Below are positions 52,557-60,635 of a stretch of 61,630 nt of DNA, piece by piece. The stretch comes from an uncultured Dehalococcoidales bacterium. GTDB taxonomy: Bacteria; Chloroflexota; Dehalococcoidia; UBA1151; UBA1328. The notes below the pieces were generated by a model. That model was given only the letters and a program-made list of their open reading frames with translations, was not told where the DNA came from and did not search any database. The DNA lies in NCBI GenBank assembly GCA_905614375.1, contig CAJQSP010000004.1, forward strand, positions 1 to 61,630, in the 5' to 3' direction. The translations under genes were made by a program, and so were the position numbers. The stretch's first letter is position 1. Each line of letters begins with the position of its first letter.

Positions 52557-54050
52557 ATGAGAATCCTGATCGGCGGATGTCAGCAAGAGATATCCACATT
52601 CAACCCAGTGCCATGTGAATACGAATTCTTCGACTACCTGCGTGGCGACGAGATCAGGGCAACCCACGACGGCAATGATTCTCAAATCGGTGGTGCACTA
52701 GCCGAACTGAAGTCAGCGTTCGGTGACGACCTCGAAGTCGTTTACACCTACGACGCCGAAGGAACAGCTGCCGGACCACTCCGCCACAGCGCATTCATGC
52801 GAATCGCTGAAGAATTTCTCGAGCCCCTAAAAGAACACGCCGGCAAAATCGATGGCGTCTACTTCTCAATGCACGGCGCAATGGGAACCACTGAACTTCT
52901 CGACCCCGAGGGCTATCTCCTAGAAGAAGCTCGAAAGATTCTTGGAGACGATGTACCAATCGTCATCACGATGGACCTCCACGGCATCCTCACCGCCAAG
53001 ATGCTCGAAAATATTAATGGCCTCGCATCGTTCCACACCTACCCGCACGTCGATTTTTACGACACCGGAATGCGCGCCGCCAGAATGCTCACCAGAATTT
53101 TGAAAGACGGCGCCAAGCCAGTCGTAGCACGTGTTCGAGTCCCTGCCATCGTTCGTGGTAACGAACTAATCACAGCGAAAGGCGCATTCGGAGCACAAAT
53201 ACGCTACGCCAAAAAGCTGCACGAAAACCCAAAAATCCTCTCCGCAGGATTCTTCATCTGCAACCCATTCACCGATGTTCCCGAACTAAGCAGCCAGGCA
53301 TATGTTTTCACCGATGACAACCAGGCTCTCGCCGAAGAACACGCGCTGCAAATGGCAAAAGATTTCTGGCCAAACCGAGCCATCATGCAAGGACAATTCA
53401 TCTCCCTTGAAGAATCGGTAGCCAAGGGTGCTTCGATGGAAGGCCCTATCGCCTTCACCGACGCTGCCGACGCTCCAAGCTCAGGATCGTCTGGCGACAG
53501 CAACGCAATCATTTCCGAAATGGTCAAAGCCAACTACCCGCACAGCATCCTCGCTCCTATTGCCGACCCCGCAACTGCAGCCAAAGCACACGAACTCGGA
53601 GTCGGCGCAACCTTCACAATGGGCGTCGGTGGCGCTCACGATCCACAATTCACTCCACTCAAACTCGATTGGACCGTTGAGTCGCTCACCGATGGCACGT
53701 ATAGGTGCGAAACGTGGAAGTACGAACCAACAATCGGGCCAACGGCTGTTCTGAAATCAGGTAATCTCACGCTCGTCGTAACCACCGAGACGGTCATGCT
53801 CGTCGACCGAGGTCTATTCTTCAAAGCGGGGCTCGATCCAAAGGACTTCCACTCGACCATCGTTAAGTCGCCGCACTGCGAACCGGCGTTCTTCGATGAC
53901 TGGGTAGAAGCCAACTTCAACGTCGATGCCCCCGGCGCTACTTCAGCAAACCTGAAAAACCTCGGACACACCGTCTGCGCCCGACCCATCTACCCACTAG
54001 AGTTGGATGCCATATTCACTCCAAAAACCGAAGTGTTCAGCCGGTACTAA
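52557..54050 (+). CDS. M81 family (MlrC-type) metallopeptidase
   Basis: 497 residues. It begins RILIGGCQQEISTFNPVPC, contains GVYFSMHGAMGTTELLDPEG, the metal site VITMDLHGILTAKM and FHTYPHVDFYDTG, and the C-terminal DUF-type half with GDSNAIISEMVKANYPHSI and GVGGAHDPQFTPL. MlrC cleaves linearised microcystin peptides; in most bacteria the M81 substrate is unknown. The following aldolase gene starts 20 bp after its stop, so the two are probably cotranscribed. No ribosome site is seen at the ATG. Confidence 0.92.
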   Translation: MRILIGGCQQEISTFNPVPCEYEFFDYLRGDEIRATHDGNDSQIGGALAELKSAFGDDLEVVYTYDAEGTAAGPLRHSAFMRIAEEFLEPLKEHAGKIDGVYFSMHGAMGTTELLDPEGYLLEEARKILGDDVPIVITMDLHGILTAKMLENINGLASFHTYPHVDFYDTGMRAARMLTRILKDGAKPVVARVRVPAIVRGNELITAKGAFGAQIRYAKKLHENPKILSAGFFICNPFTDVPELSSQAYVFTDDNQALAEEHALQMAKDFWPNRAIMQGQFISLEESVAKGASMEGPIAFTDAADAPSSGSSGDSNAIISEMVKANYPHSILAPIADPATAAKAHELGVGATFTMGVGGAHDPQFTPLKLDWTVESLTDGTYRCETWKYEPTIGPTAVLKSGNLTLVVTTETVMLVDRGLFFKAGLDPKDFHSTIVKSPHCEPAFFDDWVEANFNVDAPGATSANLKNLGHTVCARPIYPLELDAIFTPKTEVFSRY

Positions 54051-54070
54051 CCTGGCTCACCCGAAGCCCA

Positions 54071-54937
54071 ATGCCCAAATCAAATGACAGCAGCAATCAA
54101 AATCAGAACGTGTCCGAACCAATAGACCAAAAAAGTCTAAGAAAATCGACACACAACGTGCTGCGTGAACGATTGCATGACGGCAAACCTACCATCGGTA
54201 CACACCTGATGTCGGTTTGGCCGGCTATGGTCGAAATCATCGGCTACACGGGCATAATGGACTACATCGAGTTTTCGGGTGAAGACGCACCATACGACCT
54301 AGCCTCACTCGAAAACTTTGGCAGAGCCATCGACCTATTCGACCACATGACTTCGATGATGAAAATCGAGCAAGTTCCAAAAGAATGGCTGGCAAGCAGA
54401 GCCAACGGATCCGGCATACAGAATCTTCTATTTGCCGATACACGCACCGCCTATGATGCCCAAGGAGCTGTCGCAGCAGCGCGCCACGAAACTCCAGGCG
54501 TGAATGGAGTGGCAGGTGCGGGTTGGAAACGTGATGTTGGCTATGGAATCGGCGCCACGCTTGAAGAAGGAGTCAACCAGCGCCAACAAGGCGTTGTGGC
54601 TCTCATGATCGAAAAAGCCGAAGCAGTCGAAAATCTAGAAGCAATTCTGGCTGTCGACGGCGTCGACATGATCCAGTTTGGCCCATCGGACTACTCCGTA
54701 ACTAAAGGGCTATACACCGATCCTGAACATGCTGAAATTCAGAAAGTTCAAAAACACGTCAACGAAACCGCCATCAAAATGGGTGTGCGACCTCGAGTGG
54801 AAATTTTCGACTTCGAAGAAGCCAAGCCGTATATGGATGCTGGCGTAATAGATTTTTGTATCGGATGGGACACACGCATCGTGTACGACTACTGCAAAGA
54901 GCAGGGCGAAGAACTGGCAAAACTGCTCGGAATGTAG
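54071..54937 (+). CDS. HpcH/HpaI aldolase family protein
   Basis: 288 residues. After a 35-residue polar leader the barrel begins NVLRERLHDGKPTIGTHLMS. Metal ligands are likely Glu in VALMIEKAEAVENLEAIL and Asp in DMIQFGPSDYSVTKG. HpcH/HpaI enzymes cleave or form 4-hydroxy-2-oxo acids to pyruvate or other oxo acids plus an aldehyde. The usual catalytic Arg/His segment is not obvious, so activity is not assured. Cotranscribed with the M81 gene. Confidence 0.88.
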   Translation: MPKSNDSSNQNQNVSEPIDQKSLRKSTHNVLRERLHDGKPTIGTHLMSVWPAMVEIIGYTGIMDYIEFSGEDAPYDLASLENFGRAIDLFDHMTSMMKIEQVPKEWLASRANGSGIQNLLFADTRTAYDAQGAVAAARHETPGVNGVAGAGWKRDVGYGIGATLEEGVNQRQQGVVALMIEKAEAVENLEAILAVDGVDMIQFGPSDYSVTKGLYTDPEHAEIQKVQKHVNETAIKMGVRPRVEIFDFEEAKPYMDAGVIDFCIGWDTRIVYDYCKEQGEELAKLLGM

Positions 54938-54986
54938 ACCCAGCCCGATAATTCAAGCCACACAACGCGACACGGCACTAGAAGCC

Positions 54987-56003
54987 CTACAGCACCAAAA
55001 CCAACTGCACGTGCTCTTCCGGCTTCATCAGCCGCTCCATCGACACCTGCATCTCGTCCCAGCCAATAAAGCTCTCGTCAGTCACCATCGACTTTTCCGA
55101 TAGCTGACCGCGCTCCATCAAATTAAGTACAGTCCGCCAGTCGACGGGCAACGATCCGTAAGCAGCCTTCATCTCAACCTCGCGCCCGATCCAATCGACA
55201 GTTCGAAGATCCACATCTTCCCAAGCCATCGAAACGACCAAAAGCTGCCCCTCACGACGAATCATCTCCATACCCTGCTGGAACGTAGGCCGAGCCGCAG
55301 CCGCATCAAACGCCACTGGCACACCCGGACCTCCCGATAGCTCAAGCACGCGCTCAACAACGTCTTCTTCCATAGGATTCAGAACCAGATCAGCTCCAAG
55401 TACCCGTGCCGATTCCGCCCTTGCCGATGCAGGTTCCGAAACATAAACAGCAGCCGCACCCGCCGCCTTCAGCACCTGCATGACCAGCAACCCAATCGGA
55501 CCCGCCCCCAAAACGACTGCCTGATCGCCAATTTTAAATGCCGAAGTACGAACCGCATGAACAGCAATCGACGCCGGTTCAGCAAGCACCGCAAGCTCGT
55601 CGCTCACACCGTCTGGAATAAGGAGTGGGCGCCACTCGTCCATCGCCACATACTCGGCGAACCCACCGATACGAGTCGCCTCAAGACCAACCGTCCGAGC
55701 GCTATACCGCTCTCCTGAAAACAACGTAGAACCCGTTCCACCGGGCGGCTCACCACCACCACTAATCACCCGATCACCCTCGCTCAGCATCGTCACATCG
55801 CGACCCGTCTGCACGACTTCGCCGATGTACTCATGCCCCAATACCGACCCGTCGTTCGCCATTCCGTACTGAAAACGATGAACGTCCGATCCGCACAAGG
55901 CCGAATACTTTATTTTGACCAGCACCTGATTCGAACCCGGCTCCGGAGTCGGAATATCCTCAACAACTATCTTCTGAGTCCCACGTATTACCGCAGCCTT
56001 CAT
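54987..56003 (-). CDS. zinc-type medium-chain dehydrogenase (threonine/sorbitol dehydrogenase-like)
   Basis: 338 residues, taking the second of two adjacent ATGs (AGGA seven bases before it). Zinc site residues are Cys in SALCGSDVHRFQ and His-Glu in VLGHEYIGEVV. The cofactor motif is QAVVLGAGPIGLLVMQVL. Again no structural-zinc cysteines. Substrate probably a polyol or amino-alcohol. It is divergent from the SDR at 56252 with about 250 bp between. Confidence 0.9.
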   Translation of the reverse strand: MKAAVIRGTQKIVVEDIPTPEPGSNQVLVKIKYSALCGSDVHRFQYGMANDGSVLGHEYIGEVVQTGRDVTMLSEGDRVISGGGEPPGGTGSTLFSGERYSARTVGLEATRIGGFAEYVAMDEWRPLLIPDGVSDELAVLAEPASIAVHAVRTSAFKIGDQAVVLGAGPIGLLVMQVLKAAGAAAVYVSEPASARAESARVLGADLVLNPMEEDVVERVLELSGGPGVPVAFDAAAARPTFQQGMEMIRREGQLLVVSMAWEDVDLRTVDWIGREVEMKAAYGSLPVDWRTVLNLMERGQLSEKSMVTDESFIGWDEMQVSMERLMKPEEHVQLVLVL

Positions 56004-56251
56004 CATCGATTCCTTACTAACAAACGTTTGTTTCGAATATCACTGGTAATCTAAACAACCTACCACCGGCTTCGTCAAAGCGGCACATTCAAGCACCACC
56101 GTAATGAAAATCTCCCGCAACTGTGCCACAATCCCGGCTGGCGGATTATCCAGCGGCAACGCTACACGGTCAAAGCGATCACTCGCCACCCGGTAGTAAA
56201 CGCAATTACAGATAACTCATCAGACACAGCAAGCCGGTCACGAGGTGTGAA

Positions 56252-57067
56252 ATTACTCGACTCGCAAACAAGGTCGCAATCGTCACTGGCGCAGGAACCC
56301 GCTCCGCCAACATCAGTGGCGTAGGTGTAGCAACGGCAAAACTCTTCGCATCTCACGGGGCGAAGGTGCTGATCGTTGATATGAACGAAGAAGCCGCCAA
56401 CACCACGAAACAAATGATCAAGGAAGCAGGCGGTGAAGCATCTACGTTCATAGCCGATGTCGTTCAAGAGTCAGCATGCAAAGCCCTGGTCGAAGCGGCA
56501 GTAGAGCGTTACGGCAGGCTCGACATCCTCATGAACAGCGTCGGCATAGGCGGCCCTGGTGCAGCACCCGACGTAACCCAAGACTCATGGAACCGAGTAA
56601 TGGATGTCGATCTCAAAAGCATGGTCTTCATCTCGAAATACGCCATCCCTGAAATGATAAAAACCGACGGCGGCTCAATCATCAACGTCGCCTCAGTAGA
56701 CGGCATCCGCGCCGCAATGACCAAGAACATTCCGTACGCAGCAGCCAAAGGGGGAATGATCGCAGCGACCCGAGCTATGGCAGTTCATCACGGTCGCGAA
56801 AACGTCCGGGTCAATTGCATCGCTCCCGGCATGATCTACACATCTATGGTCGAACACGTCGACGATAAAAAACGAAAGATCCGACGCGACATCGCTCCTC
56901 TTGGCACCGAAGGTAAAGCGGAAGATATTGCGATGGCTGCAACGTTCCTAGCTAGCGACGAATCACGCTGGATCACCGGCGTGCTATTGCCCGTCGATGC
57001 CGGACTCATGGCTGCCGGTCCGCAAAGCCTTATCAACAACATCCTCGACGACTACGAGTACGATTAG
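56252..57067 (+). CDS. short-chain dehydrogenase/reductase with apparent ATT start
   Basis: 271 residues from ATT at 56252, giving MTRLANKVAIVTGAGTRSAN. The upstream frame closes at a TAA and contains no ATG, GTG or TTG between that stop and the conserved SDR start. GAGGTG ends four bases before the ATT. A start at the internal GTG 56366 would remove the cofactor-binding TGAG motif. SDR features: ILMNSVGIGGPG, VASVDG, PYAAAKGG (YxxxK active site), RVNCIAPGMIYT. It likely acts on a hydroxy/oxo intermediate of the nearby pathway. Family certain; start inferred. Confidence 0.88.
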   Translation: MTRLANKVAIVTGAGTRSANISGVGVATAKLFASHGAKVLIVDMNEEAANTTKQMIKEAGGEASTFIADVVQESACKALVEAAVERYGRLDILMNSVGIGGPGAAPDVTQDSWNRVMDVDLKSMVFISKYAIPEMIKTDGGSIINVASVDGIRAAMTKNIPYAAAKGGMIAATRAMAVHHGRENVRVNCIAPGMIYTSMVEHVDDKKRKIRRDIAPLGTEGKAEDIAMAATFLASDESRWITGVLLPVDAGLMAAGPQSLINNILDDYEYD

Positions 57068-57243
57068 CCGAAACCACCACTAGAAAAGCAAAAAGAATAT
57101 GCAGGTCACCGAATACAAATCGGCTACACACCGGTCTCCGACGCAACCCTATGGAGCTTCAAACGAGCGATCTAGCGACCAGATACCTGCATTCTCAATC
57201 TTGAACAAACGTTCATCCGTACTCACACCAAAAAGGTAAAAAT

Positions 57244-58071
57244 ATGTCATACACATTCCAGCCCGGCGAAATGTACCGAATGCCGACCCACTTTGGACCA
57301 GCGACCGGACCCCGCAGAGGTCACAACGGTCGTATATTCGATGGCATCAACAGCCCTAAGTCGGTTTCACTTCGAGCCTCGTTTTTATCCAACGCCAAGC
57401 AGCTCGAAAACCTATTGCCACCCGGTTTCGAGCTATACGGCGAACCGGTCGTAACCGTAAGCGAAACCAACATGACTGAAATCGAATGGCTTGCAGGTCG
57501 TGGTTACTCGGTTTTGGGCGTAACAATCCCAGCACGATTCAAGGGCGAAAAAGACACTGCTATAGGCCCGTTCCTAACCGTCCTTTGGGAGAACCTCGCC
57601 GACCCCATCATCACTGGTCGCGAAGAACTCGGATTTTCGAAAATCTATTGCGAACTCCCCGATATCCGAGTCGTTGGCGACTCCGCAGGAACGCAAGCAT
57701 CGTGGCTCGGATTCACTTTCCTCGATATGGAAGTAAGTAACCTCAAAGCCAAATCAAATGCCGAACCCGCAAGCCCGGAAAAAGTAGACGGCCAACTGCA
57801 CTACAAATACATGCCACGAACCGGCGAATGGGGAACCGCCGATACCCAGTACGCCGTCATCACACCCGCCGAAGGCTCCCACGCGGTAGTTCACGAAGAC
57901 CTCGTAGGCGACGGGAAACTCAGATGGAACCCAGCGCGCTGGGAAGACCTCCCAACGTTCTACCAAGTAGTTAACGCCTTCGCCGATCTAGAAGTAAAGG
58001 AATTCCTAGGAGGCGGCCTGACCCGCTCAACAGGCGGGAAAGACCTCTCCGACCAACACATCCTGTACTAG
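57244..58071 (+). CDS. acetoacetate-decarboxylase-superfamily protein
   Basis: 275 residues with AAAGG before the ATG. The fold is recognised from NAKQLENLLPPGFELYGEPV, VLGVTIPARFKGEKDTAIGP and GREELGFSKIYCELPDIRV, where the Lys of FSKI matches the Schiff-base region of acetoacetate decarboxylase. Many family members lack decarboxylase activity and act as lyases or hydratases, so the reaction is unknown. Convergent with the SDR at 58076, four bases between stops. Confidence 0.85.
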   Translation: MSYTFQPGEMYRMPTHFGPATGPRRGHNGRIFDGINSPKSVSLRASFLSNAKQLENLLPPGFELYGEPVVTVSETNMTEIEWLAGRGYSVLGVTIPARFKGEKDTAIGPFLTVLWENLADPIITGREELGFSKIYCELPDIRVVGDSAGTQASWLGFTFLDMEVSNLKAKSNAEPASPEKVDGQLHYKYMPRTGEWGTADTQYAVITPAEGSHAVVHEDLVGDGKLRWNPARWEDLPTFYQVVNAFADLEVKEFLGGGLTRSTGGKDLSDQHILY

Positions 58072-58075
58072 CCCC

Positions 58076-58903
58076 CTACCCCATGTACGATCCGCCAGCC
58101 ACGTTGATCGCCAACCCGGTCAAATAATCAGCTTGCGAAGACGCTAAAAATGCAGCAACGTCAGCCACGTCTTTTGCCTGCGCAATTCGACCCATAGGGT
58201 TATTGGCGTTCGTCTGCGCAACCATTTCGTCGTGCCACGCCTCGGTCGAAGTATCCGCGTCCGGCTTCAGTGCTGATGCCATACCAAACACCCGCTCAGT
58301 TTCGACCAAACTAGGACAAATGGCGTTCACATTCACCTTGTACTCGGCCATCTCTTTAGCAAGCGACTGAGTAAACCCGATCACCCCAAATTTGGAAGAA
58401 CAATATGCGGCAAACTTAGCGTTACCGACCTTACCCGAAACCGAAGACATATTAATGATCTTGCCACCACCACCACGGTGAATCATGTGCCGAGAAATCG
58501 CCTGCGACATCAAGAAGGTCCCCTTCAGGTTAACGCCCAACACTTGGTCCCAAACCTCTTCAGGAAGATCGACAACATTCACCCGATCAGGACCCGCCGG
58601 GGCTCCAGCATTGTTCACAAGAATGTCGACCTGACCAAACTCCGAAATAGCTCCTTCAACGATCGAAGCCACATCGTCTGAATCAGAAACGCTCCCGGTA
58701 AGACCAATCGCCCTACCTCCACCTGCGTTTATCTCATCGACAACCGCCGACAAACCACCCCAATCTGGAGTTCCACTATCGTTCAGATCACAAACGGCAA
58801 TCGTCGCCCCCTCAGCCGCCAGCCGAGTCGCAATACCACGACCAATCCCGGCCTTCCCGCCAGCACCAGTAACAATCGCAACTTTGCTATCCAACTCGTA
58901 CAT
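58076..58903 (-). CDS. short-chain dehydrogenase/reductase
   Basis: 275 residues with AGGAA before the ATG. Cofactor motif VAIVTGAGGKAGIGRGIA, NNAG in DILVNNAGAPAG, catalytic Ser in IINMSSVSGKVGNAK and Tyr/Lys in YCSSKFGVIGF. An Asp after the second beta strand (AVCDLNDSG) suggests NAD preference. Classical SDR of unknown substrate, in the catabolic block, about 90 bp downstream of the sulfatase on the same strand. Confidence 0.93.
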   Translation of the reverse strand: MYELDSKVAIVTGAGGKAGIGRGIATRLAAEGATIAVCDLNDSGTPDWGGLSAVVDEINAGGGRAIGLTGSVSDSDDVASIVEGAISEFGQVDILVNNAGAPAGPDRVNVVDLPEEVWDQVLGVNLKGTFLMSQAISRHMIHRGGGGKIINMSSVSGKVGNAKFAAYCSSKFGVIGFTQSLAKEMAEYKVNVNAICPSLVETERVFGMASALKPDADTSTEAWHDEMVAQTNANNPMGRIAQAKDVADVAAFLASSQADYLTGLAINVAGGSYMG

Positions 58904-58994
58904 AATTGTTCCTTATTTAGCCCAACTAAGCGACCGCAGCCAACATTGTCATCCTGATAAGCACCGAGACCCGAATGCGTGACCAACCCCAGAC

Positions 58995-60455
58995 CTAAAG
59001 CTCCAACTCATCACCTGTCCGCGCCTGCCATTCACGCATCCGATCCGTCATTTCTGCGACACGGTCAGCGAACTCCGGCTGATCGTACAGATTCGTCAGC
59101 TCCAGCGGGTCGCTATTCAAGTCATAAAGTTCGCATGTATCAGTCGGCGATAGATTCAACTTCCAACGATCTCCGGAAACCATGCTCCGCCACGGCAACT
59201 CTGAAAGATGATCGAACACCACATCACCCAACGATATCGTCGCCGCTCCGCCGTGCCACTGCATAAACACATCATCGACAAGCTCCGCATCACCCTGAAG
59301 CACAGCCTTGCGACTCTCGCCCTGCAGATGCTCCGGCACGTCCTGTCCCATCAAGTCCAACAAAGTCGGCACAAGATCAGCATGACCGATACTGCCATTT
59401 ACTCGCTGCTCGTCTTTCGACATCCAAGGCACATGAACAATCAGCGGCACACGAGATACCTCTTCATAGAATGATCGTTTCATCAACATCCCGCGGTCTC
59501 CAAGTGAATCACCATGATCGCTTGTGAAAACAACGATCGTGTTGTCAGCCTGTCCTGACTCCTCCAGAGCCTTCAAAATCGGTTCGATGCCTCGATCAAG
59601 CACGGTCATGTTCCCGAAATACTTCGCACGTAATTCACGCCAGTATCGTTCGGGATTCTCGGGATTAGCTTCCTCCGCTTCAGCCATGTGATAGTCAGAG
59701 CGAATCCGACTAAACTCCGGCGTATTCTCGGCAGGTTTCTTCAGAAAAAGTGGCCCCATATCCAACGAATCCGGATCGTACATATCGTTCAGAGGACCGT
59801 TATACGGTGGGTGCGGCTCGAACATATTTACGTAGATCAACCAGGGTTTAGTTTCCTTGGCGCGTTCATGTAAAAACTCAACCGTGTGCCGACTCAAAAA
59901 CATCGCCATCGTGTCTTCCATAGGGAAGAAACCACGCTGAGCCTGAGTGTGCGATTTATGACCTTCGTGATCGCCTTCGGGCTCATGCCCTTGAGCAACT
60001 AAATAGTCGAAATACTGCGACTTGCGATCTTTGTTTATCGGGTCTTCCCAATTCGGAAAATTATTGTCGTGGGCATCTTCGGTACTGATCCACTCAGTAA
60101 ATCCGTGTTGAGGCGAAAGATCATCGCCCAAATGCCACTTGCCATACTTGGCGCAAACGTAATCGTCCGAAACCATCTCGGCAATCGTCTTCGCATCAGG
60201 GAACAAGTTGCTGAACGGCCTACCCGGCTTGCTGTTGCGAATTACCCCAGCCGAATGCGGGTAAAGTCCCGTCATCATCGTCGACCGCGCTGGCGAGCAA
60301 ACAGGTTGCGTCACATAGCTGTTTTCGAAAACAAAACTGCGACTCGCCAGATCGTTCAGTGCCGGTGTCTCAATCCAATCGTTTCCATATGCGGCGAATG
60401 TGTCGGTCCGCTGCTGATCGGAACAGATAAACAAAAGATTCGGCTTACTCGACAT
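58995..60455 (-). CDS. sulfatase (formylglycine type)
   Basis: 486 residues with GAGGAG upstream. It begins SSKPNLLFICSDQQRTDTFA (metal ligands Asp, Asp-like Gln). C53 in TQPVCSPARSTMMTG is the C-x-P-x-R residue converted to formylglycine. VVFTSDHGDSLGDRG gives further metal ligands. There is no signal peptide, so it is cytoplasmic or exported otherwise. It probably desulfates algal sugar or other sulfate esters. No maturase gene is visible in the window. Confidence 0.94.
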   Translation of the reverse strand: MSSKPNLLFICSDQQRTDTFAAYGNDWIETPALNDLASRSFVFENSYVTQPVCSPARSTMMTGLYPHSAGVIRNSKPGRPFSNLFPDAKTIAEMVSDDYVCAKYGKWHLGDDLSPQHGFTEWISTEDAHDNNFPNWEDPINKDRKSQYFDYLVAQGHEPEGDHEGHKSHTQAQRGFFPMEDTMAMFLSRHTVEFLHERAKETKPWLIYVNMFEPHPPYNGPLNDMYDPDSLDMGPLFLKKPAENTPEFSRIRSDYHMAEAEEANPENPERYWRELRAKYFGNMTVLDRGIEPILKALEESGQADNTIVVFTSDHGDSLGDRGMLMKRSFYEEVSRVPLIVHVPWMSKDEQRVNGSIGHADLVPTLLDLMGQDVPEHLQGESRKAVLQGDAELVDDVFMQWHGGAATISLGDVVFDHLSELPWRSMVSGDRWKLNLSPTDTCELYDLNSDPLELTNLYDQPEFADRVAEMTDRMREWQARTGDELEL

Positions 60456-60553
60456 TCATCACACTCCTCGCTCAATTCAAACATAAAACGTCGAGATTAT
60501 AGGAACACCAACAAACTTGCACACTCTCCAACCCGCGACTAACGCTGCCGCTC

Positions 60554-60573
60554 CTCCCTCATTCGTGAGGGAG
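60554..60573. repeat. perfect hairpin CTCCCTCA-TTCG-TGAGGGAG (REP-like)
   Basis: An 8-bp perfect stem with a TTCG tetraloop, followed by TTAGAGGGAGGG. It lies 60 bp after the stop of the D-threonine-aldolase-like gene and has no T-run, so it looks more like a REP-type palindrome or mRNA 3' stabiliser than a rho-independent terminator. Confidence 0.6.
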
Positions 60574-60635
60574 TTAGAGGGAGGGTAGATTGCAGCTCGC
60601 GCCCAAGCCATCCGATGACGAGCACGACAAACGCC

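Noticed and set aside
56162..56467. Minus ORF of 101 codons opposite the SDR start
   Set aside because: No family similarity, and it lies over the SDR N-terminus whose cofactor motif is clear on plus.
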